This document shows, piece after piece, positions 1 through 8,957 of a stretch of DNA of 64,000 bases (its first letter is position 1; each line of letters starts with the position of its first letter). The notes below the pieces were generated by a model. It was not told where the DNA came from, made no database searches, and saw nothing but the letters and a program-made list of their open reading frames with translations. Source of the DNA: Dyadobacter sp. NIV53 (GTDB taxonomy: Bacteria > Bacteroidota > Bacteroidia > Cytophagales > Spirosomataceae); NCBI RefSeq assembly GCF_019711195.1, contig NZ_CP081299.1:372001-436000 (forward strand). The letters run 5' to 3'. The position numbers and the translations under genes were made by a program.

Positions 1-1
1 A

Positions 2-568
2 CTGAACATTTCCGGTGAGGAAATTGCTGAAACATTTGGAAGAACAAAACCGCGGATTGCACTTGGTGGAGGCTCAAATCAGGACGGAACTACTTTTGTC
101 TCCATTACAACCGGACAAATGCAGCCGGGAGATGATAAAACCGTTTCGGACCGATTGTATGAAGTATTATCACAGAAGCGTGAACAAAAAAAGGCTGAAA
201 TGGCAGCTGCAAATGCTGATGTAAAAGGCCATTGGGATGTTGATGTTGCATTTTTCACAAGTGTCAGCAAACAATCTTTCATTATTGAACAGGATGGAAA
301 CTGGTTACAGGGTTCTCATAAAGGAGAATTTTCAGTCAATGAATTACAGGGAACGCTTGAAGGAAACGAAATCAAAATTAAAACAACAGCCAGACAACCG
401 GCAGATTCCATCACCTTTATGTTTTCGGGTACGGTGAAAGACAATACCATTTCCGGCTCGGTGTATATGGGCGAATATATGACTGCAAAATTCACTGCTA
501 AACGCCATGTTTTCAAGGGGAAACGTGAGAAAATTATGATCCCGGGAGGACCGCCACTGGCAACTTAA
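2..568 (+). CDS. C-terminal part of a probable SelA-like PLP-dependent enzyme (5' end outside window)
   Basis: The frame is open from the left edge to a TAA stop, giving 188 visible residues of a longer protein; the first internal Met is at position 119. The first 50 residues hold a glycine-rich LGGGSNQDG stretch and resemble the end of the small domain of fold-type I PLP enzymes of the SelA/aminotransferase V group, which Bacteroidota often encode as secreted proteins. From about residue 65 there is a region of alternating strand-like segments (FIIEQDGNWLQG, GTLEGNEIKI, FSGTVKDNTISG) that looks like a small appended beta domain. The PLP lysine would lie upstream of the window, so the family call rests on a short tail and is tentative. 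The gene converges with the histidine kinase that ends at 674. Confidence 0.45.
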   Translation: MNISGEEIAETFGRTKPRIALGGGSNQDGTTFVSITTGQMQPGDDKTVSDRLYEVLSQKREQKKAEMAAANADVKGHWDVDVAFFTSVSKQSFIIEQDGNWLQGSHKGEFSVNELQGTLEGNEIKIKTTARQPADSITFMFSGTVKDNTISGSVYMGEYMTAKFTAKRHVFKGKREKIMIPGGPPLAT

Positions 569-673
569 CTGGTTATTCGGGAAATATAAGACGTAGTTCA
601 ATTCATTTATCGGAACTCAAAAGCAGATGGATGGGTTGAACTAACTTAAAAAATCCAGCAAGCGATCGTCTCG

Positions 674-1888
674 CTATTCAGGTTGTGTAAGTGGTAAAAT
701 GATCACAATCGAGGTACCCTGACCCATAATAGAACTAGCAGAAATGGTCCCGTAATGGCGGGAAATTATTTGTTTACAAAGTGCAAGCCCGAGTCCGGCA
801 CCGGTTGAAGCCGCATGCATTTTATTGAGCAGGCCAAAAATATATGAATTGTATTGATTGTCGAACCCGGTTCCGTTATCTGTTACTTCAATCTTAACAT
901 GCTCAGTATATCTGTATTTTCCTTTATTGAACTGATAAATGTTTTCTTCGATGAGGACTGCCTTTATCTGTATCCGCAGCGGTTGCTCCGGTTTTTTATT
1001 CTGAATGGCGTTTTTTAATAATTCTGTAAAAAGAAGTCTAATTTGTGAAGCCTGGCCTTCAATGGCTGGTATGGTTACTGTTTCCAGTTCAAAACTTTCA
1101 AAATTTAATAAGGTCAGCGCCTCAATTTTTGCTTCCTGCAATAAATCATTTACATCTAATTTATCATTTTTTTCCACGTTGGAATCCACATATACAAATC
1201 GCTGGAGGCTGGTTGTCATATTATTCAGCTTCAAAAAACAATTTTGTATCTTTTGGTAAATTCCTGTCAATTCCTCAGCCTCTGCTTTCCTTTTTCCATT
1301 TAACAGGATATCCGTAAACATGCCAATTTTTCTGATTGGCTCCCGGAGATCGTGGGATAATACTTTACTTAACTGAGCATATTCCTGATTCCTTTGTTTA
1401 AGAGCAGTTACCTGCCTGTCAAGCTGTTGCTGGTGCAGTTCCAGTTCATTTTTCAGATTGTTCAGAACTTCATTTTCTTCCACAGCCAGCTGACGGAGTT
1501 CATTTATTTTTAGTAATTCCTTTTCATGCTTCTGGCCTTCGTATACAGTAACAAAAATGCAAAGATTGAGTGTCTGCCCATTGAAAGTCACTCTTTTAGC
1601 ATTGACCATGGAGGGAATACGATCTCCCGTTTTTGACCTCAGTGACAAAAACACTTCATTGGCACCTCCTCTTAACCTGATTAAAGGATAAAACTGTGTC
1701 TGATAAAAAATTCTGCTGGCAACTGTAAAAATCATTTCTACATTTTGATTCAGCAGTTCATCTTCCTGATATTCCAGCAATTCACAAATTGTCTGATTGA
1801 CAAACTCTATACTTCCGTCGTCTTCAAATAAAATGCAGCCTCCCGGCATAAAATTCAGGATTTCCTGTGCATCAGGGAGATTTTTCAA
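674..1888 (-). CDS. PAS-domain sensor histidine kinase paired with an RsbQ-like hydrolase
   Basis: A 404-residue cytoplasmic kinase with no signal peptide or membrane segment. A PAS domain covers about residues 8-115, a coiled coil about 120-175, and the dimerisation/phosphoacceptor helix carries H179 in SHDLREP. The ATPase domain shows an N box (LLKNAIQNKK, N293), a G1 box (DNGTGF, from 337) and a G2 box (GAGLGLAL, from 364). It should autophosphorylate on H179 and pass phosphate to a response regulator, but none lies next to it. It begins 6 bp after the stop of the RsbQ-like gene, so the two are almost certainly co-transcribed. In Bacillus subtilis, RsbQ feeds a hydrophobic signal to the PAS domain of the phosphatase RsbP. 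By analogy (inference) this PAS domain would sense the hydrolase product. Confidence 0.88.
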   Translation of the reverse strand: MKNLPDAQEILNFMPGGCILFEDDGSIEFVNQTICELLEYQEDELLNQNVEMIFTVASRIFYQTQFYPLIRLRGGANEVFLSLRSKTGDRIPSMVNAKRVTFNGQTLNLCIFVTVYEGQKHEKELLKINELRQLAVEENEVLNNLKNELELHQQQLDRQVTALKQRNQEYAQLSKVLSHDLREPIRKIGMFTDILLNGKRKAEAEELTGIYQKIQNCFLKLNNMTTSLQRFVYVDSNVEKNDKLDVNDLLQEAKIEALTLLNFESFELETVTIPAIEGQASQIRLLFTELLKNAIQNKKPEQPLRIQIKAVLIEENIYQFNKGKYRYTEHVKIEVTDNGTGFDNQYNSYIFGLLNKMHAASTGAGLGLALCKQIISRHYGTISASSIMGQGTSIVIILPLTQPE

Positions 1889-1894
1889 TGAAAG

Positions 1895-2695
1895 TTAATT
1901 TAAGGATTGTAAATATTCCTTCATGATTTCAATTGTTTCCGCAGGTGCACTCATATGCGGACAGTGTCCCGTAGCTTTCATTATTTTTAAAGAACTTCCG
2001 TTTATATTTTCTGATAAATACTGACCAACCTGAACAGGTGCAATAATATCCTGTGAACATTGCATGATCAGGGTTGGATGTTTGACCTTATTTAAATCTT
2101 TACGGTTGTCTGAGAAAAAAGTTACTTTGGCAAATTGTCTGGCAATAGTATGATCAGTGGAACAAAAACTCTCCGTCAGTTCTCCTGCCAGTTCAGGCCG
2201 CTCTGCATTATTCATCATAGCCGGTGCCAGAAAATTAGCCCAGCCTTCATAATTTTTATCCATAGTTACCAGTAATTCTTCTACATCTTTTCTATCAAAA
2301 CCACCCACATATTCTTCATCGTTGATATATTTTGCAGAAGGGCCGATCAGGATTAAGTTCCGGAAAAAATCTGGTTCTTTGATGGATGCCAGAATGCCGA
2401 TCATACTGCTCACTGAGTGTCCGACAAAAATGGAATTTTTCAGGTTCAATTCCTTACAAATATCCAGTATGTCTTCTGCATAACCATTCAGATTGGCATA
2501 ACGCTCGTGATTATATGCACTGAGATCAGAATTGCCGCTGCCTACATAATCGAACAAAATAATCTGATAATCATTTTCAAAAGCCGGCCAGACATCCCGC
2601 CACATGTGCTGGGCACAGCCAAATCCATGAGCGAAAATCATAGGTGTGGTACCTTTTCCCAATAAGGTTACATTATTTCTTTTGCTAATATTCAT
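1895..2695 (-). CDS. rsbQ: RsbQ-like alpha/beta hydrolase
   Basis: A 266-residue cytosolic alpha/beta hydrolase. Long stretches match what is known of B. subtilis RsbQ: FAHGFGCAQHMW, ILFDYVGSGNSDL, VGHSVSSMIG, SFCSTDHTIARQFAK and ATGHCPHMS. The catalytic triad is S94 (GHSVS), D216 and H244, equivalent to RsbQ S96/D219/H247. RsbQ belongs with the plant KAI2/D14 receptors and makes or delivers a small hydrophobic signal to a partner PAS domain. Here the partner is the PAS histidine kinase 6 bp downstream rather than an RsbP phosphatase. The start is the first ATG. It is preceded 27 bp upstream by a good -7 promoter element at 2722-2729. Family assignment is secure; ligand and output are unknown. 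Confidence 0.9.
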   Translation of the reverse strand: MNISKRNNVTLLGKGTTPMIFAHGFGCAQHMWRDVWPAFENDYQIILFDYVGSGNSDLSAYNHERYANLNGYAEDILDICKELNLKNSIFVGHSVSSMIGILASIKEPDFFRNLILIGPSAKYINDEEYVGGFDRKDVEELLVTMDKNYEGWANFLAPAMMNNAERPELAGELTESFCSTDHTIARQFAKVTFFSDNRKDLNKVKHPTLIMQCSQDIIAPVQVGQYLSENINGSSLKIMKATGHCPHMSAPAETIEIMKEYLQSLN

Positions 2696-2721
2696 ATCAA
2701 ACCTCTCAAATCCGTTTACAG

Positions 2722-2729
2722 CAAATATA
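2722..2729 (-). promoter_or_regulatory. Candidate -7 promoter element for the rsbQ-kinase operon
   Basis: On the minus strand this reads TATATTTG, an exact match to the Bacteroidota -7 consensus TAnnTTTG. It places transcription start near 2716, about 20 bases before the rsbQ-like ATG. No clear TTG -33 box is seen at the usual spacing, so it is only a candidate. Confidence 0.35.
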
Positions 2730-2871
2730 GAACTTAATGGCAGGTTAATACTATCCGGATTTTTAATCGCGGATTTTTAAAATTCCGATTTAAGTTTTCA
2801 GAAAATATGCATTTTTCAAATTGGTGCATATTCACGAAAAATTACAAAGGGAATGCAGGAAATATTTCGAT

Positions 2872-5607
2872 TCAATGTGGTGAAGAATACAGTTTGTTAA
2901 ATAAAAGTTTAAATGTCCCGTAAGATTGAGCGCGGAACGTAATTTCAGGACCAAAAGCAATCAGTTTTCCTTTACCAACACTGGCTTCGAATGCAGCTAC
3001 GCCATCCTGCAAATAAGCCTGGCCCCATGCCCATCCGCTGCGTAAAGGTTTGTTGCTGTCAAACCACATCAGCGGTCTGATCATCCCTTTCGACACAGCT
3101 TCGGAGGAAAGGTTGAATACCGGGCTGGCATCAAAATAAACGTCAGATTTTGAGCGCATTCCCCAGGTTGTTTTCTGTGTTGAATCTACCGCAACTTTTA
3201 AAATACTTCCCGGAATAAAATATTTATCATTTGGAAGGGTCTTCTCCACACCGCCTGTTGTTATTTCCATTAGCGCATTACGAACCGGGAGGCCAATATG
3301 GTAAGCCAGACTTGTACTGCTTCCGATTGTGAAAACCGAACCACCTTCTTCCATGAATTTTTTTAAGGCTGGAACTGACCTGGCTACCGTCAGGCTACCC
3401 ATTTGCTTATGGAATTCAGCTGGCACTTCCTCCTCTTTTGCTTCTTTTCGTGTGAAACCTGCCTCGCCTCCAATCGTATTTACGCCCGGAATTGCCCTGG
3501 TTACAAACAATATCAGGTCATATTTCTTCCGAAGATCCCCGGCATCTATTTCTTTGGCATAAACCAGCTGAACAGGGAAATGGTATTGTTCCATGATCCA
3601 GCGAACCCAGCCGGAAGGCATAGAACCGCCGTAATTATCCCACAAAGCGACCCGAGCCGGAACTACTTTTGTCAGATTTGCAGGTCTTTTTCCAACGGTC
3701 TTAACGGAAGAACCTAATTCAGCAGCCGAACTGGCCAGAACAGATTTTGCTTTGGCAGAAGCCGGAACAAAAAATGTTCCCTGATCTTTTCCATTGGTAA
3801 TCCTGAAAACCTCAACACCGGCAGCAAGCAGGTCGTTGATATAAATAAAAGAATTGTTAACGGCAGGACTCAATTTAAAACCAGCCACCGAACCGGACGG
3901 AACTACCGTTTTCACCATCTGCAATTCACCATAGGGCAAAATTGTAAAAGGGCCTGAAAAATCATTCAGAATCCTGTCGAAATCTACACCCATCTGGAAG
4001 GCCAGAGTCCAGCCCGCTCCATCGTACGGACGGATCGGCGGGCCTCCTGCATATTGAAAATCGTTCGGGTGATCCTGTGGCTCAAACATGTCCAGAATAT
4101 GAGGACGAAATGCCTGGCCAGTTTTTACTATATAAGAACCCGCTGGATATTTTTTGCCGGCAACTGTAAAACCAGCCGATGCTTTCTGAATCTGTATTCC
4201 TGCTTTTACCAATGCATTCACAAATTTAATTGCAGTTGGAAAATCGGTTTGGTTTGCAGGAATAATATATCCTCTTGCATCGCGGAGGGTTGAATCTTTT
4301 AAAACAAGATCATAAAAATTGACCTTGGCAACTTGCGTTGCTGAGCCTGAATTTGGCACTGGCTTATTTACTTTGATTGCTTCGTTGATGGCATCAATCC
4401 GTTTTGGGTAAGGTGTCCAGTAATCCATATTTCCACGGTCGATTGAGTTTTTGCCCATGTGGTAAATATTGAAAAGCAGATCGTCATAATTACGCGCTGC
4501 ATAATCCAGGACCGAGAAATTCAGTGAAAGCGAATAATCAATGGATTGTTTGAAATGCCAGGTTTGAGGCGTTACCGGATTTGGGGTTGAACCGTTCGGA
4601 ATCAGCCTTTGCGGTACTAGTGGAATTTCTTCCGGAGTAGGGCCGCCAATAATTTCTGTCAGCAAACCGATCATATTGTGGAACTGTGTGGTAGTACGCA
4701 AACCACCGTTATACCAGGTTGAAAATGTAGAACCGGTCAATCTGGTATAACCAGGTTTGTTTTCCACATTAAGCCTGTTATACATAGCAGCACCCACGGC
4801 ATCGATACCGGTAATCATCAAAGGATCAAACACATAATTAAAAGGATCACGGTAAGGCGGCCCTGCCAGAACAGAACCTGCAGGTCCGCGCTGATGATGG
4901 TTGTACATGATCTGAGGCATCCATTCAATAAAAAGCTGGCGTCCCATATTCTGCGATTCTTTCATCTGCATCATGTAAAAATCACGGTTGTTGTCGTGAC
5001 CTATATATTTCTGATATAGTTTGGGTAAAAATTCCAGGGAACGTTTTTTCGGGTCTTTTTCACGCATATACCAGTTGCTCACCAGTTCCTGCCCGTCCGG
5101 ATTGGCATGTGTCATGAGGATAATCACATTGTCCAGAATGCGTTTGGTTTCTGCATCCGTACGATTTGCCAGTTGGTAAGCAGTCTCAATTAACTGGTGA
5201 ATCCCAACGGTTTCGGTAGCGTGTAAGCCGCCATCAATCCAGACAACCGCTTTCCCATCAGCAGCCAGCGCTTTTGCCTGTTCGGGTGTAAGTCCTTCGG
5301 CGCGCGCCAGTTTTTGTGAAATCTCTTTATACTTTGCCAGATTTTTAAGGTTTTCCGGAGAAGAAATAATCAGCATATACTGATTTCGCCCTTCTTCTGT
5401 CAACCCAATACTGTTCAGTTCAACACGGTCCGAAGCCTCTGCCAGTTTTTTGAAATAAGCTTCTGTTTGGGTAAAATTTGCAAGCTGATAATCATCACCC
5501 ATTGCAAAACCGAAATGCTCCCTGGGAGCAGGGGCATTCTGGGCAAAAATGAAGGAAGAAACAGCCAAAAATGTTAAAAGGAATAGGAGAAGAGGTTTTC
5601 TTAACAT
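2872..5607 (-). CDS. Secreted M14-family zinc carboxypeptidase
   Basis: A 911-residue exported protein with a signal peptide (hydrophobic run to about residue 22, ending FAQ). The M14 metallopeptidase domain spans about residues 40-350. The zinc site HxxE is seen at H129/E132 (GGLHATET), followed by the substrate-binding HDNNRD near 204-209, the third ligand region NHHQRGP near 236-241, and a later LLTEIIGG motif likely carrying the catalytic glutamate. The C-terminal half (roughly 600-900) resembles a glutamine-amidotransferase-like or Rossmann-type domain seen in other large Bacteroidota M14 proteins; its role is unclear. It is the last of four peptidase genes on this strand, separated from TldE by a 197-bp gap filled with heptad repeats. 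It probably trims peptides in the periplasm or outside the cell. Confidence 0.9.
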   Translation of the reverse strand: MLRKPLLLFLLTFLAVSSFIFAQNAPAPREHFGFAMGDDYQLANFTQTEAYFKKLAEASDRVELNSIGLTEEGRNQYMLIISSPENLKNLAKYKEISQKLARAEGLTPEQAKALAADGKAVVWIDGGLHATETVGIHQLIETAYQLANRTDAETKRILDNVIILMTHANPDGQELVSNWYMREKDPKKRSLEFLPKLYQKYIGHDNNRDFYMMQMKESQNMGRQLFIEWMPQIMYNHHQRGPAGSVLAGPPYRDPFNYVFDPLMITGIDAVGAAMYNRLNVENKPGYTRLTGSTFSTWYNGGLRTTTQFHNMIGLLTEIIGGPTPEEIPLVPQRLIPNGSTPNPVTPQTWHFKQSIDYSLSLNFSVLDYAARNYDDLLFNIYHMGKNSIDRGNMDYWTPYPKRIDAINEAIKVNKPVPNSGSATQVAKVNFYDLVLKDSTLRDARGYIIPANQTDFPTAIKFVNALVKAGIQIQKASAGFTVAGKKYPAGSYIVKTGQAFRPHILDMFEPQDHPNDFQYAGGPPIRPYDGAGWTLAFQMGVDFDRILNDFSGPFTILPYGELQMVKTVVPSGSVAGFKLSPAVNNSFIYINDLLAAGVEVFRITNGKDQGTFFVPASAKAKSVLASSAAELGSSVKTVGKRPANLTKVVPARVALWDNYGGSMPSGWVRWIMEQYHFPVQLVYAKEIDAGDLRKKYDLILFVTRAIPGVNTIGGEAGFTRKEAKEEEVPAEFHKQMGSLTVARSVPALKKFMEEGGSVFTIGSSTSLAYHIGLPVRNALMEITTGGVEKTLPNDKYFIPGSILKVAVDSTQKTTWGMRSKSDVYFDASPVFNLSSEAVSKGMIRPLMWFDSNKPLRSGWAWGQAYLQDGVAAFEASVGKGKLIAFGPEITFRAQSYGTFKLLFNKLYSSPH

Positions 5608-5626
5608 AGTGATATATTTAAAATTG

Positions 5627-5798
5627 GGCGGTCGGCAGTTGGCTTTCGGCAGTCGGCAGTTGGGTTTCGGGTTTCGGCAGTTAGCTATTGGCTATCGGCA
5701 GTCCGGCAACAGTTTGAAAGAGTTTTTCTAAGGATAAAAGACCAAAGCTAATAGCCGAAAGCCAATTGCCGATAGCCAATAGCCGATAGCCAATAGCC
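5627..5798. repeat. Inverted pair of degenerate heptad tandem arrays
   Basis: Positions 5627-5703 are exactly eleven seven-base units of the form GGCnnTY (GGCAGTT, GGCTTTC, GGCAGTC, GGGTTTC, GGCTATC). Positions 5750-5798 are seven units of the opposite orientation, RAnnGCC (AATAGCC, GAAAGCC, GATAGCC). The arrays face each other across a 46-bp spacer, and 5684-5700 pairs perfectly over 17 bp with 5767-5783, so the RNA can form a long hairpin. The element begins 6 bp after the tldE stop codon and lies before the M14 gene. Similar units occur at 41759-42000. Confidence 0.85.
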
Positions 5799-5804
5799 AT
5801 CCAG

Positions 5805-7136
5805 CTATACCGCATCTGAAAGGCTTGAAAAAGTGAAATCCCTTATTTTCAATGGCGGCACCATATTTCCTCTTGTCCTGACAGGTTTACCGATCGCTTC
5901 CAGATTATTCAGCATAATGACCGGACTTTCATTGAACCGGAAGTTTTTGACGGGATGTTTGATCTGGCCATTTTCAATGTAAAAAGTGCCGTCACGCGTG
6001 AGTCCTGTATAAAGCAGCGTTTGCGGATCGAGCCAGCGCGTGTACCAGAAACGTGTTACCAGAATGCCTTTATCTGTTCCTTTGATCAGGTCAGCAAGTG
6101 ATTCGGTTCCGCCTTCCATTATAAATCCTTCCGGCTGTAATATAGGTTTAACACCTTTATTTTTTGCCCAAAAGCGAGAATAAGACATATTTTTCACAAC
6201 ACCTTTATCAAACCAGACCACTTTTTCAAGTGGAAGCCCTTCTGACGAAAATGGTTTTGCAGGAATATCTTTGTCGGATGGATCTGAATAGATGGTTATC
6301 CTTTCGTCGAGCAGCTTCTCTCCTATTCGCGTTCCGCCCCCTTTTTTGCTCAGGAAACTTCTTCCTTCATCAGCTGTTCTGGCGTCCATGGCGCTGATCA
6401 TGAATGATATTAACTCTCCTGCCGCCGTTGGTTCCAGGATCACCGTATATTTTCCGGGTTCAAACCCTTTTGCACCTCTTGAAGTAATGGCTTTCTGAAT
6501 CGCAATGTTAGTGGAAACTTTGGTATCCAGTAATGTACTGTCATTAAAATCGCCGGATCCGTAGCCCGACCCCATCCCGTCAGCAGTGCGTACAGTAATG
6601 GAAAAATCGACTGCTGTACTCTTGTTGTAGGCAAACAAACCCTTGCTGTTTCCCAATGCTTCAAATCCGGAAGAATCTTCCAGAAATCCGGCACCTGTTA
6701 ATTTGTTTTCGCGAACCGTCAGAATACTGTCTTTTGCAAATTTGGCGCGCTGTGCCGGATCAAGTTTCGCAGTTGAATCCAGAAAACCGTTGCTTTCCGG
6801 ATATTTCTGCGGGCCGGGCATAGGCAGATATTCATCATTTTCAGGAGCCAGTCTGGCCACTTCCTCTGATCTGCGAACCGCTTTTTCCAACGAAGCATTA
6901 TCAAACTCATTCACTGTGGAGGTACCCAGTTTTTTGCCAAATACTGAAGTGATTGACAAAGAAAGATTGTAGGTCTCACCGCTTGTTGAAACAGAATTAC
7001 GCGCAAAACGAATATTTCCCGTTCGTTTTCCTGTAAGCTCCACGCTCATTTCGTCAGCTTTAGAAAAGGCTAAAACCTTATCTATTATTTTTTTTGCTTC
7101 TTCTCTGGTTAAAATCTCCATGTGGGAATTATCCAT
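5805..7136 (-). CDS. TldE/PmbA-family protease subunit
   Basis: A 443-residue protein with the TldD/PmbA fold (N-terminal domain about 1-120, central about 125-235, C-terminal beta domain about 240-435). It lacks the HExxxH zinc motif, as expected for the TldE (PmbA) subunit that pairs with TldD. In E. coli the heterodimer degrades small unfolded peptides and matures microcin/CcdA-type substrates. It has no signal peptide: the N-terminus is polar (MDNSHMEILTREEAKK), with M6 as an alternative start. This contrasts with its partner, whose start shows a twin-arginine leader. tldD ends 88 bp upstream on the same strand, so the two form one operon. Confidence 0.88.
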   Translation of the reverse strand: MDNSHMEILTREEAKKIIDKVLAFSKADEMSVELTGKRTGNIRFARNSVSTSGETYNLSLSITSVFGKKLGTSTVNEFDNASLEKAVRRSEEVARLAPENDEYLPMPGPQKYPESNGFLDSTAKLDPAQRAKFAKDSILTVRENKLTGAGFLEDSSGFEALGNSKGLFAYNKSTAVDFSITVRTADGMGSGYGSGDFNDSTLLDTKVSTNIAIQKAITSRGAKGFEPGKYTVILEPTAAGELISFMISAMDARTADEGRSFLSKKGGGTRIGEKLLDERITIYSDPSDKDIPAKPFSSEGLPLEKVVWFDKGVVKNMSYSRFWAKNKGVKPILQPEGFIMEGGTESLADLIKGTDKGILVTRFWYTRWLDPQTLLYTGLTRDGTFYIENGQIKHPVKNFRFNESPVIMLNNLEAIGKPVRTRGNMVPPLKIRDFTFSSLSDAV

Positions 7137-7224
7137 TTAATATTTTACAAAAAGCCCTTCTTCTAATCGTTTTGTCCAAATCCTCCTAATTCTGAAACTC
7201 TGAGAATTCTGGTCCAAATTCTGG

Positions 7225-8862
7225 TCAAATTTTCCTCCCCGTATTGATCACATTCACGCCATTAAATCGCGAAGTAGAACAGCCATGAGAAACTGCACTT
7301 GATTGTCCGGGCTGGCCTTTTCCATCAAATAAAGTCCCGAACAAACGATAATCGTCTTTGTCACAAATCTTTACACACGAATTCCAGAACTCCTGCGAAT
7401 TTGACTGATAAGCAGCGTTGTCCAGCATTCCGACAATTTCGCCGTTCTTTATTTCATAAAATAACTGTCCGCTGAACTGGAAATTATACCGTTGCTGATC
7501 AATAGAAGATGATCCTCTCCCGAGAATATAAATTCCTTTTTCGGTATCACGGATCATGTCCCCCACACTGTATTTTTCTTTGCCGGATTGCAGCGAAACA
7601 TTTGGCATACGCTGGAACTGTATCGAATCCCAGCTGTCTGCAAAACTACATCCCTGTGATTCTTTCTCACCCAGAATATGCACCTGGTCGCGCGTCGCCT
7701 GGTAGTTGACAAGTATACCGTCTTTTATCAGATCCCAGTTTTTACAAGGAACGCCTTCATCGTCATAACCTACTGCGGCCATCGTATTCGGCTGGGTTTT
7801 ATCAGCTACAAAATTGACGATCTTACTGCCATATTCGAAAGTTTTCGATTCCCACTTTTCCATGGTTGCAAAACTGGTTCCTGCAAGGTTGGCTTCATAA
7901 CCCAAAACTCTGTCCAGTTCCAGCGGATGTCCTACGGATTCATGAATAGTCAGACCCAGATTGGAAGGATCGAGAATCATGTCATATTTCCCGGCAACCA
8001 CCGTTTTCGCACTCAGTTTTTCCTTAGCCTGCTGTGCTGCCAGAATCGCATCTTCTACCATATCGTATGAAAACCGGTATACAGTAGGTTTCCCCAAGAT
8101 CGACATTTTTTCAGAAGCAAGCCCGTCGAGATATTCGTAGCCCATTCCGATCGGAGCACTTAAAGCATCACGGGTTTTAAATTTGCCGGCTTTTTTGTCA
8201 ACCGCCGTAACCGTGAAAGTCGGCCACATACGATGCACATCCTGGTCAATATAGGATCCATCGGTGGATGCAAAATATTTTTGTTCATTGATAAAGAACA
8301 GGTTGGAGTTGACGAAAGTCGCGCCGTTTTTTATGGCTTCTCCATTCACTTTCATTAACAGGTCTATCTTATCTTTTACCGGAATGGCAAATGCATTTTT
8401 AGTGATCGGTGTTTTCCAGGTCTGGATTCCGACACCCTTTTGCGGAGCCAGTATCACCGGTTCTTCCTGCATTTCAGCGTTGGCTTTTGCAATGGCTACC
8501 GCGGTTGCAGCACATTTGGCAATACTGTCCAAAGAAAGATCATTGGTCGCACAAAAGCCCCAGGTCCCGTTAGCGATCACCCGGATTCCTAATCCATAAG
8601 ATTCTGAATTGACAATATTTTCCACCCGCATTTCTTTGGTGAAAAAGTACTGGCGTAAATATCTCCCGATCCGAACGTCGGCATAAGTGGCTCCTTTACT
8701 TTTGGCAGCATTCAGGGCAGTGTCGGCCAGGTGTTTTTTTGCTGATCCATCCATTCCGGGCATCAGTAAATCTTCTGCTGATACTATTTTACCCTGTGCC
8801 AATCGGGAGGATAAAAACGCGGCTCCCATTCCGGATAATTGAACAAACTGTCTTCTATTCAT
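7225..8862 (-). CDS. tldD: TldD-family metallopeptidase with twin-arginine leader
   Basis: A 545-residue TldD homologue. The zinc-binding HExxxH motif is at 307-312 (HESVGH, within LTIHESVGHPLELD), the defining feature of the catalytic TldD subunit. The C-terminal beta domain contains conserved cysteine segments (SQGCSFADSWDS, SHGCSTSRF). The start is notable: MNRRQFVQLSGMGAAFLSSRLAQG has a twin arginine followed by a hydrophobic helix, as in Tat export signals, whereas E. coli TldD is cytosolic. The neighbouring TldE has no signal. Either the dimer is exported folded via Tat with TldE riding along, or the leader is an N-terminal anchor. Flanked by TldE downstream and the M20 peptidase upstream. 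Confidence 0.9.
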   Translation of the reverse strand: MNRRQFVQLSGMGAAFLSSRLAQGKIVSAEDLLMPGMDGSAKKHLADTALNAAKSKGATYADVRIGRYLRQYFFTKEMRVENIVNSESYGLGIRVIANGTWGFCATNDLSLDSIAKCAATAVAIAKANAEMQEEPVILAPQKGVGIQTWKTPITKNAFAIPVKDKIDLLMKVNGEAIKNGATFVNSNLFFINEQKYFASTDGSYIDQDVHRMWPTFTVTAVDKKAGKFKTRDALSAPIGMGYEYLDGLASEKMSILGKPTVYRFSYDMVEDAILAAQQAKEKLSAKTVVAGKYDMILDPSNLGLTIHESVGHPLELDRVLGYEANLAGTSFATMEKWESKTFEYGSKIVNFVADKTQPNTMAAVGYDDEGVPCKNWDLIKDGILVNYQATRDQVHILGEKESQGCSFADSWDSIQFQRMPNVSLQSGKEKYSVGDMIRDTEKGIYILGRGSSSIDQQRYNFQFSGQLFYEIKNGEIVGMLDNAAYQSNSQEFWNSCVKICDKDDYRLFGTLFDGKGQPGQSSAVSHGCSTSRFNGVNVINTGRKI

Positions 8863-8957
8863 CGTGTTAACGTTTCTGCAATATTACATTTTTGCTTCCT
8901 AGCCGCTTCATTGACGTTATGCCATGGAAATTTGACATTGACATTCGATCTTCCTGA

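Noticed and set aside
2696..2871. Further gene between rsbQ and the M14 peptidase
   Set aside because: No frame with a family match or a plausible start was seen in 176 bp.
5627..5798. Array resembling a CRISPR
   Set aside because: Units are seven bases with no spacers of constant length and differ from unit to unit; no cas genes are present.
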